Part shown: piece by piece, positions 53,889 to 64,000 of the stretch
Position numbering within the stretch: position 1 is the first letter of the stretch
Layout: each line of letters opens with the position of its first letter
Source of the DNA: Podocnemis expansa
Lineage: Eukaryota; Chordata; Testudines; Podocnemididae
Length of the DNA: 64,000 nucleotides
Assembly: GCA_007922195.1 (NCBI GenBank)
Contig: ML681989.1
Location: 43,094,765-43,158,764, forward strand
Reading direction: 5' to 3'
Translations under genes and position numbers: made by a program
The notes under the pieces: generated by a model
What the model saw: only the letters and a program-made list of their open reading frames with translations
The model's database searches: none
Told to the model about the DNA's origin: nothing

Positions 53889-54208
53889 CAGGAGTCTCAT
53901 TGCCCCAGGGAAAGACTCAGGTCCCGGGCCAGGGCTGTGTCCCCTGTCCCCAATCCGGAGTCGGAGCCCTGGGCTCCTGCTGCTTCCAGCCTGGCCCCCA
54001 AACCCCAGTCAGGGATGGGGACAGGCAAGACAGTAGCTGCTGTGGGTGGCCTGGCTCAGGAAAGACAGGTGCCGCCATGGCCAGCCTGGACCCAGATACC
54101 CAGCTGTGGCTGGGGCCGGGAGAGGCAGAGAGCACCCCAGGCATTCAGGGCACTGGCGCCAGGACTTGGGGCTCATACCCAGTGTGCCAGGTAGCAGTGG
54201 CGCCCGTG
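53889..54208. mobile_element. GC-rich hAT non-autonomous element, 320 bp
   Basis: The 8-mers TAAGGAGC at 53881-53888 and 54209-54216 are identical. Ends are CAGGAGTCTCATTG and the inverted AGCAGTGGCGCCCGTG. The interior is markedly GC-rich in an AT-rich intron and yields several overlapping open frames that are not genes. Confidence 0.82.
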
Positions 54209-54216
54209 TAAGGAGC

Positions 54217-56294
54217 AAGCAATATTCATAATATTCATTCATAATAATCTTAATTCATAAAATCTATGGACCTCAGGGCTCTACAAATATCAGCTAAGTG
54301 CAAAGCATCAGAGAATCCCTGAAGATGGTATTGAGGATGGTAGTGTATACGTTTAGCATGAGAAAACTAAGATACAGAGAGATTAAGGTCCAAATTTTTA
54401 AAGGTATTTAAGTATTAGTGCACTCAGTGTTATATGTAAGTGATTTAGGAGCCTAAATCTCTCTTCCCTTTCTTTGGATGCCTAAATCCCTTCTGAAAAG
54501 GAGAGTTAGGCCCTTAAATCGGTTAAACTTTATGATGCTGAGCAGAGCAATGCCTCAATACTTTTATAATCTGGGCCTAATGAAGTTAGCAGAGGAAATC
54601 AATAGTGGAAGGGATGGGAAGAGAACCATAAGAATCCTAACTTCCCTTCTTCTGCAGTCTGTTCGACGAAACTTCTTTACTTCATTATTGTGCAGGTCAT
54701 TATTTTCCTTTTATTCAAGGAAAGAGAATTCTGCTTCTTGAGTAACTAGTGCTGATTTTATTATGTTATCAATGATAATTATCATTTTAAATCTGTTACA
54801 TTCTTAGCTAGGTTTTGGAACCAGCCAAAAATGGGATTTTGATAGACAACCAAGAATAAGCTACCTACTGGCAGATTATAGTATTTGGATTATGTACTGC
54901 AGTCTTATTTTTTCATGGAGTTTAAATTCAGGGAAGCAGGCTCACAGTGTACCAGTGTAATGTAAGAAAAGAGAGAGACTATCCTGGAACAATGGTGTCT
55001 CCTGACAAGTGAAAATGTCTTTTGTAATAGAGCAAATCTCCCATGCTGATGTCTAATTGCATGGTAACTTGGAATCACAAGGTAGCCTTAATTACACAGT
55101 AACTTGTAAGAAAATTTGTGCTGTGGATTTGAGCAGACAAAGCATCATACAGAAAGTGATCAAACATTTCACCATGACATACTTTTTTTTTCATTGTATA
55201 TGATTAAAAAGCAAAACAAATAAACTAATACTGATATTTTCCATTATTTAGCTGCCAGTGGGGCAGACACGGGGCTCCATTATTTTCTCCCCTCTGTAGT
55301 ATAAGTGTCATCTGCCAGCTAACATCCTAAGGCTCGAGAAAGGATCTCATGTTTTCTTCACATCATGCTCCCAGTTTGCTTATCCAACCACAGAACATTA
55401 TTCGCTTCTTGAGAACATTCAGATGGTAAGAGACTCTCATTAGGTCAATAGAATGAAAACAAGAAAGATCAGCTTTCTTGACCTGAACCTTCCAAATTAA
55501 ATTCAGGAGTCATATTGTACATGAAATTCACATCTATAGACCTGGAGATAATATCATACTTGCACATGACATCCAGCTGTGCAACAAAACTATCAGTCCT
55601 CAGTCCAGCAATTTTGCAGTTGTATTATCTCCAGATCAGCCATAGCCTAGAGACAATAAGTTAGGTGGATAAGATGTGTGCTGTGTTTCCAACATAGGTT
55701 TGAAGAAATCAATTCACATATCATCTGGCCTTCAATGACAAACAACACAGCTCAACATTCTATAAAGCTTCCAGGTAAAAATCCAACCAGTCTTATTTTA
55801 GCCAGAAGAGTAATGTTGCATCACCCCTTAAAAAGACTTATTTCAAATAAGATATTCCTCATATAAGGCCACTTTAAAAGTGATTGGTTGTTTGTTAAAA
55901 TACTGGGTGTTATACTGTTTCTGATATGAAAAAAAAACTTGAGACCTGTTGGTTTGAGAGATGATTTAGCATCTAGCCAATCTCAATCTTACTCAGTTGT
56001 ATCTCCAAACACTACTAGCCCATGGAATCTATTACCCATAAGAATCATTTTCAGTGCACTTTGTGGCCTTTTCAATTAGTATCACTTCAAACTTAGAACA
56101 TTCACCTAACAGGCGATCACCATGGCTGCAGCAATGTAGGAGAGGGTTTCATTCATTCCTTCTAGGATGATTTATCAGAGATCCTTCACTGAAGAACACA
56201 AAGGAAGTCACTGCATTCTGATTATTGATTTTTTTTTAAAAAGTTATCTTTGGTGGCAAAAACAAAATAAAAGCTCATTAAGGACATCCTATAT
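54217..56294. other. Unassigned intronic sequence
   Basis: AT-rich DNA with no recognised gene or repeat. Frames at 54478 and 55678 lack family motifs. Confidence 0.5.
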
Positions 56295-57272
56295 CAGGCA
56301 TGGCCAAACTGTGGCTCTTCAAAGAAAAATGTGGCTCATGGAAGGGCATGGCAAGAAAGGGTGGCATGGTGAGAGATGGGGGAGAAGTGCAGCATGGTCA
56401 GCAACAGCAGAGATGTAGCAGCATGATCAGAGATGGCAGGAAAGCAGCAGCATGGTCAGGGACGAGAGAGAAGCTCGGCATGGTCCAGGAGTGCAGCATG
56501 GTCGGGGACAGCAGGGAAGCAGTGGCATGGTAAGAGATGGCAGGGAAGCAGTAAGATGCTCTGAGCCAGCAGCGAAGTGCAGCATGGTCAAGGCTGGCAG
56601 GGAAGCTGTGGCATGGTCAGGGACGGAGCGGGTGGAAGAAATGTGTCATGGTTGGGGAAAGCAGAGAAGCAGTGGGGGAAGAAGTGTAGCATGGTCAGGG
56701 AAGCTGCTGTATGTTTAGATTTTCTCATAAGCTGTAAAGCAGTTTATTCGTTGTTAAAATAAAATCATGTTTTACAAGTCCTTAACATGACACGGAACAC
56801 TAAGAATGGAAAATACAAAGGAGAAAAGTTTAAAACTGAGTATAGATTACTTTCAATTTTTGGCACAACTTACTGCTGTGAAGCACTGTAGTCCACAATG
56901 AAACTTGTTAAATTGAAACATTGTGCAATACTTAGAGATCAGCACCTGAGAGAGCTTTTACATACTGCATTGACAAGTTACTGCCCAGATTTTTAAAAAC
57001 TTGCCACGAGCCAGTGTTCTACATCCAGCTACAGCTAAGTTTTTACTGTATAGGCCTAGTTTTCATGGTAACCTTAAGTAATTATTAGAATCTGACATTA
57101 GTAGGATCAATATTTTCCCTGTCTTTATGATAAAATTAAAGTGTGATATGAATTTTAAGCTTAGTAATTTTGGAGTAAGTAAAAGTATGTGGTTATATGC
57201 CTCAGTGCAGCTCTTGAAGGTTTAATAATTGACTTGCACAGCTCTTGAGTTCCATAAGTTTGGCCACACCTG
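56295..57272 (-). mobile_element. hAT non-autonomous element copy 2 (inverted relative to copy 1)
   Basis: Ends CAGGCATGGCCAAACTG and the inverted AAGTTTGGCCACACCTG. The right half (about 56750-57272) is the reverse complement of 50927-51480, including ATATGAATTTTAAGCTTAGT. The left part (56340-56720) holds the complementary version of the 28-bp array, with GCATGGTCAGGGA and GGCAGGGAAGCAG. Flanking 8-mers do not match. Confidence 0.82.
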
Positions 57273-57735
57273 TATGATCAGGCAACTCAGAGGCATATGA
57301 TGTTTATGCAGAATGGGAAAACGTTTGCCTTCAGGGAGAGAATCTGGAGATCAGAAGCACAGATTACAATTGTTTAATCATCTTCTCCTTTTGCAGAAGC
57401 CAATGATCCTCATGAACTCTACTCATCTTAGTCAATCCAGTTGTGTCAAAGGGTCATTTGCAAAGTAACATACTTGGAAAAGTTGCTCAAAACTAAAGAG
57501 CTTGATAAAGGAGTGAGAAGTCAGACAGAAGTTTGATGTGGATACCCCCTTGCATTTCCTCCAGGCAAAGGAATGAGAACCCTGATGGAATTTGTATCCG
57601 AGTATTATGTCCATAGGGAGCTAGTCACTAATGGTGAGATTAAAGTGTTCAGCCTCTCTGAGTGTCAAATCAGAAGAGAAGTAAAGGCGCTTTTGGACCA
57701 CAGGACAGAGAAAATAGAAAAAGGTCCTGTAGTAT
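57273..57735. other. Unassigned intronic sequence
   Basis: Short stretch between the hAT element and CR1 copy B with no recognised feature. Confidence 0.5.
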
Positions 57736-59660
57736 CATAGAATCATAGGGTTGGAAGGGACCCCACGAGGTCATCTAGTCCAACCCCCTGCCAAAAAAAG
57801 CAGGACCACTCCCATTAGATCATCCCAGTCAGTGTTTTGTCCAGCTGGGACTTGAACACCTCCAGAGATGGAGATTCCACCACCTCCCTAGGCAACTTAT
57901 TCCAATGCTTCACCACTCGCCTAGTAAGGAAGTTTTTCCTAATATCCAGCCTGGACCGCTCCAGCTGTAACTTGAAGCCATTGCTTCTCGTTCTGCCCTC
58001 TGTTACTACCGAGAACAGTCGAGCTCCCTCCTCCTTGGAGCAACCCTTCAAGTAGTTGAAGGTTGCTATCAAATCCCCCCTCAGTCTTCTCTTCTGCAGG
58101 CTAAATAAGACTAGTTCCTTCAGTCTTTCTTCATAGGGCTTGTGCTCCAGCCCTTTGATCATTTTGGTTGCCCTCCTCTGGACTCTCTCTAATTTGTCCA
58201 TGTCCTTTTTGTAGTGGGGAGCCCAAAACTGGACACAGTATTCCAGATGTGGCCTCACTAGTGCAGAATAGAGGGGAATGATCACATCCCTTGATCTGCT
58301 GGTAACACTTCTTCTGATGCAGCCCAGTATGCCATTGGCCTTTTTGGCAGCAAGAGCACACTGCTGACTCATATCCAGCTTCCCATCCACCATGACTCCC
58401 AGGTCCTTTTCTCCAGTGCTGCTATTTAGCTGATCACTCCCCAGCCTGTAGCAGTACATGGGGTTTTTTCGTCCCAAGTGCAGGATTTTACACTTATCCT
58501 TGTTGAACCTCATGAGATTCCTCTTGGCCCACTGCTCCAATTTGTCTAGGTCTCCCTGAATCCTGTCCCTGCCCTCTACGGTGTCTACCGTTCCCCCCAG
58601 TTTGGTATCATCTGCAAACTTACTAAGTGTGCAATCTATCCCATCATCCAGATCATTAATGAAAACATTGAACAGAACTAGCCCCAGGACCGACCCCTGG
58701 GGCACACCACTTGTTACTGCCTGCCAACTTGACATGGAGCCATTGATTCCTACACGCTGAAACCGTTGTTCTAGCCAGTTTTCTATCCACCTTACAGTCC
58801 ATGCATCTAACCCATACTTCCTTAATTTGCCAATGAGAATGCTGTGGGAAACCGTATCAAAAGCCTTGCTAAAGTCAAGGTATATCACATCAACGGCTCT
58901 TCCCGCATCCACAAATCCAGTCATCTCATCATAGAAGGCGATGAGGTTGGTCAGGCATGATTTACCCTTGGTGAATCCATGCTGACTGTTCCTGATTACT
59001 CTATTTTCCTCCAAGTGTTTCAGGATGGATTCTTTGAGAAGCTGCTCCATGATTTTTCCAGGGATTGAGGTGAGGCTGACAGGTCTGTAATTCCCAAGAT
59101 CATCCTTTTTGCCTTTCTTGAAGATAGGTACTATATTTGCTTTTTTCCAGTCCTCTGGCACCTCCCCTGTTCGCCACGAGTTTTCAAAGATAATGGCCAA
59201 CGGTACTGCTATCTCATCAGCCAACTCCCTCAGCACCCTCGGATGCAGTTCATCCGGCCCCATGGACTTGTTCACATCTAGTTTCTTTAAGCAGTCCCTA
59301 ACCTGACCTGTCACCAAGGGCCTCTCTTCTTCTCCCCAGTCTACCGTACCTAGTGTAGTGGGCTGGGAGCTGACCCTGCTTGTGAAAACTGAACTAAAAA
59401 AAGCATTGAGCACTTCAGCTTTTTCCTCATCCTCTGTCACGAGGATGCCTGCCCCATTCAGTAAGGGACCTACACCATCCCTGATCCTCTTCTTGTTATT
59501 GATATACTTGTAGAACCCCTTCCTGTTATCCTTCACATCCCTTGCTAGTCACAATTCCATTTGTCCTTTGGCCTTTCTGATTTTATCCCTGCAGTCCTGA
59601 GCAATGTCTTTATATGCCTCCTTAGTCATCTGTCCTAGCTTCCACTTCCTGTAAGCATAG
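57736..59660 (-). mobile_element. CR1 LINE copy B, 5'-truncated, long open frame kept
   Basis: About 1.9 kb on the minus strand ending at 57736 with the CR1 3' tail. Truncation falls inside ORF2 near 59660, so the endonuclease and ORF1 are missing. The remaining ORF2 segment is a single open frame (see 57815-59536). Compared with copy A it is less damaged and probably younger. Confidence 0.93.
57815..59536 (-). CDS. CR1 ORF2 fragment: reverse transcriptase and C-terminal domain
   Basis: A 573-codon uninterrupted frame. N-terminal: [20 protein letters not shown] and [20 protein letters not shown]. Reverse transcriptase motifs in order: [59 protein letters not shown] (first catalytic Asp), [10 protein letters not shown], and the active-site box FADDTKLGG with both aspartates. 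The C-terminal domain has [20 protein letters not shown] and YEERLKEL. In a full element this enzyme copies CR1 RNA at a nick made by the endonuclease domain, which is absent here. Promoter and ORF start are lost, so the fragment is not a working gene. The Met at 59536 is simply the first in the open frame. Confidence 0.88.
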   Translation of the reverse strand: MKDNRKGFYKYINNKKRIRDGVGPLLNGAGILVTEDEEKAEVLNAFFSSVFTSRVSSQPTTLGTVDWGEEERPLVTGQVRDCLKKLDVNKSMGPDELHPRVLRELADEIAVPLAIIFENSWRTGEVPEDWKKANIVPIFKKGKKDDLGNYRPVSLTSIPGKIMEQLLKESILKHLEENRVIRNSQHGFTKGKSCLTNLIAFYDEMTGFVDAGRAVDVIYLDFSKAFDTVSHSILIGKLRKYGLDAWTVRWIENWLEQRFQRVGINGSMSSWQAVTSGVPQGSVLGLVLFNVFINDLDDGIDCTLSKFADDTKLGGTVDTVEGRDRIQGDLDKLEQWAKRNLMRFNKDKCKILHLGRKNPMYCYRLGSDQLNSSTGEKDLGVMVDGKLDMSQQCALAAKKANGILGCIRRSVTSRSRDVIIPLYSALVRPHLEYCVQFWAPHYKKDMDKLERVQRRATKMIKGLEHKPYEERLKELVLFSLQKRRLRGDLIATFNYLKGCSKEEGARLFSVVTEGRTRSNGFKLQLERSRLDIRKNFLTRRVVKHWNKLPREVVESPSLEVFKSQLDKTLTGMI

Positions 59661-60863
59661 AAAAAAAAGTAGAAAAAAGATCTCTTCCTTCTAGAGAATA
59701 AATGTTTGCCTTTATTTCATATTAACTTCAAAACAGTTTGCACATCTGAGTAGAGATGTTCATCCTTCCATGTTTGTGCTTGGTAGCTTTGCTCAGGAAA
59801 TGGGCACATTGATTACTTTTTATTTCTTGTCCTGTTATTTTTCGCCAACTCCAAATAGTCCTTCAGACTTGTCCTGCAGCACTTTTGTCGCGGATGGTTT
59901 TCACTTCTGTTAGTCTATGGCTATTTCAATAGCCTCATCCATTAAGAAAGAAAGAAATTGTTTGTTCCTTTTCATATTAGAAAGGCTTTTAAGATTTATC
60001 TTTCCTTTGAAACTCAGAGGCAACTTTAATCTCATAAAAAAGCCACAAACTAGAGTCAGAAGCTTCCAGGCCAGGATTACCCTCAGCAGACCAAGAAGGG
60101 TATTTCAGAACCACCAACGAGGATTTTATAGAAATCAGAGATTCATTTGTTTAGTTGCCTTTTGGTATGAGTGAGGTGGAAGCTTTGCTGGAGGGGCTGT
60201 GCTAGACAATCACCTCGGCATCACTGAATACCACCACAAAACACAACGAAAATAATGGAGTGACTTTGGCACACTTTGGTTTTAGTAACTGAGATCCAGG
60301 TCAATCTTGCTATGATAGACTATTTCCCAACTCTCTCTTGTGGCTTCAAAACACATTTCTTGGAATTTTAGGTTAAAAACTAAACATAATGGGTTAGTCA
60401 TCCTTATGAAGTAGAGAATCTGGTCAAAATTAATCTAGAGTCTAGTAGCAGCTCAGATAATGAGAGATTTGAGGAGAAAGAGACCCCCTACAAATAACCT
60501 TTAGGATAAAATTAACAAAACAAATTTGCTTCCCTATATACAGTATATCCTTAGATGTCTCCAGTTACTATTCTTCAATTTTATATTAGGAAAATTATGA
60601 AATTTTTAGAATACTTTCTGAGGAAGGAGGAGACCAATTTGGCTTTGTGTAAATTGCAATACCCAGCAACATCTGGAGCTTATGTATCCCCCAAAATACA
60701 GCCTTCATCCTTAGTGAGGCAGCCTTGTGACTCCAGAATGCAGCAAAGCAGATCCCTCCCTGCCTGTTGGTGGAAGAGGACTTGATCATCCCTTCCCATC
60801 TGGAGAAATTCTGGGTTCAGCTTACTGACATTTTCACCAGAAAATGTCTCCTATGATATTGTC
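59661..60863. other. Unassigned intronic sequence
   Basis: AT-rich DNA with no recognised gene or repeat. Confidence 0.5.
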
Positions 60864-60866
60864 TAT

Positions 60867-61214
60867 GGCTATGTCCACACACAGGGCAGTGTGTCGAAAT
60901 AAGTTATTTTGAAACAAGTTTGTTCGAAATAAAGCCCTTATTTTGAAACAACTTAATTCAAAATAACCAAAAAACAATTAGAAGGGTTAATCAAAATAGC
61001 ATGTCCACACAGTGGACTTGCTATTTCGATTTAGCGGAAGGGCAACCTGGGAGGTGTGGCAACATGGCCTCTTGCGGGGGGGAGGGGGCTTGTAAGGAGC
61101 CTGGGGGTGCCCCAAGCTGCTTCCCCTCTAGGCAAGTGGCTTGGGGAGCCTTGGAACCCCCAGGCTATGCTGCACAGTGTTGTTTCAAAATAAGCGCCTC
61201 GTATGGATATACCC
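60867..61214. mobile_element. Harbinger-like MITE, 348 bp
   Basis: Ends GGCTATGTCCACAC and the inverted GTATGGATATACCC are flanked by TAT on each side (60864-60866 and 61215-61217), a 3-bp duplication. The left half repeats motifs such as TCGAAATAA and TTTTGAAACAA; the right half is GC-rich. It resembles abundant reptile Harbinger-type non-autonomous elements with GGCTATGTC ends. Confidence 0.6.
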
Positions 61215-61217
61215 TAT

Positions 61218-64000
61218 AAGCCGTGGGCCACTTTGGCTAGAAAATGTAAAATCCATCCCGCTTCTCACATTGATGCTGCACTTTAGGGCAACATATTGTT
61301 GAAAACTGAGAAGAAGCCATTAATGTGGAGAGAACTGAGAGGTAAAGGAATAATTTGGGTCTGTCAATTGATCTCAGAGGATCAGTTTCTGCCATTCAAA
61401 AACTCCAACAATATGACATATCTGATCCAGCTGCATGGCATTAGATGCAGCTAAAGTGTCCCTTGAAGAACATATGGAGCCTTGATTTACTGGGAGCACC
61501 AGAGATTGCAGAATTGTTAATGTGGACAGAGCTCCATAGGTTCTCCCAGTCAGCTATAGCTTGTTATGACTTCCTGACGCAGAAGACCCTGCCTAATTTA
61601 GATTGTCTGTGCCAGGCCTGGAATAAAGCTTTGTATTTACACTTGAACCCCAGCCAATAGGGAAGTACCTTGCAAAGCACTAAAAGCTCTACTATCAATC
61701 TATTAAAGCTGATGAAGCAGAAAATTATTTCATTCACTCTAATTCTCCGCATAGTGCATGGGCCCTGCCAAAATAGACTGCTGCTGGAATTGTGGGTTTC
61801 CCAGAGCAGCTCTGGCTCACATCCTTTGGGACTGTCCCAAGATATAATCCTTTTCTCTACAAGTAGGTAAGAGATTAATATGATAATGGATACTTTCTTA
61901 AAAAATTACTTCCCAGAACTGTGTTTTGGGATATATCCCATTATCTTGGAAGCTCTCCAACTCATTGAAAGCTTGGTTTTCTAGAGCAATGCTGATACCC
62001 AAATGACTCGTATTGCTTTGATGCAAGAGCAGGCTGCTTCTAGAGACAGAAATCTGACTCATTGACTTGGCTGACCTGACAGCTAAAGAGTGGGTAACAT
62101 TTCAGAGAAAAGGGATTTCAGATGATTTGATCTAACTTTTTAGAACCTTTCAGTTAGTTCCTGGCAGATAGAAACAGGTGTCATTACTCTTTCCCTTTTC
62201 TGCCCACTCCCCCCCCCCCCCCCCCGAACTGTGCTTATTTGTTTGCATTTATAAGTGCTGTTTCTCAGGAAACACCTTCTGTGCTGGTGACAGACTGACT
62301 ACAGAAGAATAGATGTCTGTTCATTCTTTTCTGTGGTCTGGCTATGCCAGTGCAGAAATCTATGTCTGAGAATATACATTATGTAGGTCAGGATCTGGTT
62401 ACTCAGTTTCCTAACTACTGTGTTTCCAAGTAAAATAGATAAGGTCGCTTCAGGGTTTATATCTTTTCTTCACAGGAAGGGCTTAATTGTATTTCTTCAG
62501 TTCTCCATTTGACTGTAATCCATTAGTTTTTTTCTTACCAGAGAATAATTTTCATTAGTTAGGTTAGGGTGTTTAACCACTTTGTTTTCAGCTATGGAAA
62601 TCAACAGTAAACATGTCAGAAAGCTTCAAGGAGGGCATTGCCTGTAACTTGCTTTATTACAGTTGAAAGACATTTTCATTGTGCAGTCAGACCACACATA
62701 TGCATAAAAACAATTAACAGGTAAGAAATATTGTTTGGTCTTAATGCAGTTTCAGTGGAATGTTTCAAGCTGTCACTGTTTCTGGATAAGTCACTGTACT
62801 AGATTGGTTTGCTCTATATGGTATAGAATATCACCCCTGTTCATCATAGGCCTAGCAGTACCTAAAGATGGTAAGTATACTGAGAAACCACAGGCAAGTG
62901 TAACTCAGGACTTGTCTTCTATGGGGTAGTCTGACTTTAAACAGTTTATTGACTTTGTTTATTTTAATTTAGTTTGCCATATTTATAATGGCACTAAAAT
63001 TCCATTCATCAGAAAATTCCAGTATTCTCTCTGTTTATTTCTTTAGCTTTTATAGCAGATCTGTGGACAAAGTTTTCATGGTGGCATCACTGGCATGACA
63101 GCATAATGCTATTTGATGAGTTAAGTAGCTGAGTAAGACAAATTGCTGATCTCAAAAGGATCTTCAGTCGTTAGGGCTTGATTATGGCCAATATTTCACA
63201 GAGTGCTAGTAACTGACTCTTCAGGCCTGAGTGAGACAAAAAGGAACAACTCCTTCTGTAAATGCTGCAAACTACTGGTTTAATGGTTCCCTCTGCCATA
63301 ATGTACTGAAATTCTGTAAGACTTCCAAGATTTCAAATGGGAGCTCATCATATGAGATATGTTACTAACAGGTTTATACTACAGTTTCTGTTAATTGTTC
63401 CTAATGACTTCAACAATTAGGCAAAAATGTAAGTTCCCAAAAGAAACAAAATGCCATTATCATAAAACTCTGAATTGCTATGTTTGTTAATGCATTAAAC
63501 TTGTATATTTTATATTGCATAAGACAATCCATTTATATGCTAGCAAAAGCTTCTCTGGGTTCCATTCTGTCAGAGCAACAGAATGGGAATCACCTTCAGC
63601 CTTTTTCTTAAATAAGAAGTGATTGTAGATTTTTTTTTCCCTTGTGGTCATCTAAGAAGACTGGACACTTGAGTTTGTCAGATAATTCTAAGAGTTCCAT
63701 GTGTGATTCACTGTTACTTTATGTATAACTGATACACAACCAAAAGTGTATTTTTTAATCTTCTCCCTAATTCCCCCTGCAAGAAAGTTTCCTTCCACTC
63801 TTTTAAACAATCTCAGATCTAATCAGCATATATTTTGAGACCAAATGTATAATCCAAGATTCTCTATAACCTTGCTTCATAAATCAATAACACTATTAGC
63901 CTTTTCTCTGCCACATGAAGCTGTGGTATGTCATCTCTAGGGAAAACCTTAGCAAGAGTATTAAACTTGCTCCTAGATCTCTGATCTCTGTAAAGGTAGG
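61218..64000. other. Unassigned intronic sequence with a C17 tract
   Basis: AT-rich intron to the window end. A run of 17 C lies at 62209-62225. No gene recognised. In particular there is no IL1RAPL1 transmembrane exon. Confidence 0.55.

Noticed and set aside
53850..54242. GC-rich segment with several open frames resembling a CpG-island exon
   Set aside because: It is bounded by perfect 8-bp duplications and inverted ends, so it is a hAT element and not a promoter or exon.

Overview
The window is vertebrate intronic DNA, most likely from a turtle or a close non-avian reptile. The only host coding sequence I can support is two consecutive + strand exons (44837-44969 and 47170-47315). They encode most of the third extracellular Ig-like domain of IL1RAPL1, a synaptic IL-1 receptor-like protein. 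Splice sites and codon phases fit. No other IL1RAPL1 exon was recognised, so essentially the whole window lies in its long introns. The organism guess rests on the repeats: CR1 LINEs with the typical 3' tail, DIRS tyrosine-recombinase retrotransposons, a tRNA-derived SINE with a CR1-like tail, and many hAT and Harbinger-like non-autonomous elements. I cannot name the species.

Layout. 1-2893: G-rich minisatellite, a tRNA SINE and small repeats. About 4127-13875: a nested block in which a PIF/Harbinger-like remnant, carrying a decayed two-exon Myb/SANT-type gene, is split by a nearly full-length DIRS element (about 4276-10250); the DIRS element itself contains a younger repeat insertion (6534-6852). 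17160-18300: an old CR1. About 19000-23840: a decayed Ty3/Gypsy element (gag, protease, RT, RNase H, integrase) whose integrase is split by a hAT element at 22254-23104. About 25255-27121: a hAT transposase fossil. 29204-32761: small DNA transposons with clear target-site duplications (TSDs). 32806-35680: a second, internally deleted DIRS. 38232-41395: a palindromic repeat, more hAT elements and simple repeats. 44837-47315: the IL1RAPL1 exons. 48178-50700 and 57736-59660: two 5'-truncated CR1 copies, both antisense to the gene; the second keeps a 573-codon open frame. 50927-61214: further hAT elements and one Harbinger-like element.

The genes do not form a pathway. The host exons encode one receptor domain and everything else is mobile DNA at different stages of decay. 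The most informative content is the nesting order, the DIRS internal complementary region, the complementary defects of the two DIRS copies, and the series of hAT insertions with exact 8-bp duplications. I found no convincing new functional system, no RNA gene outside SINEs, and no CRISPR or bacterial feature.
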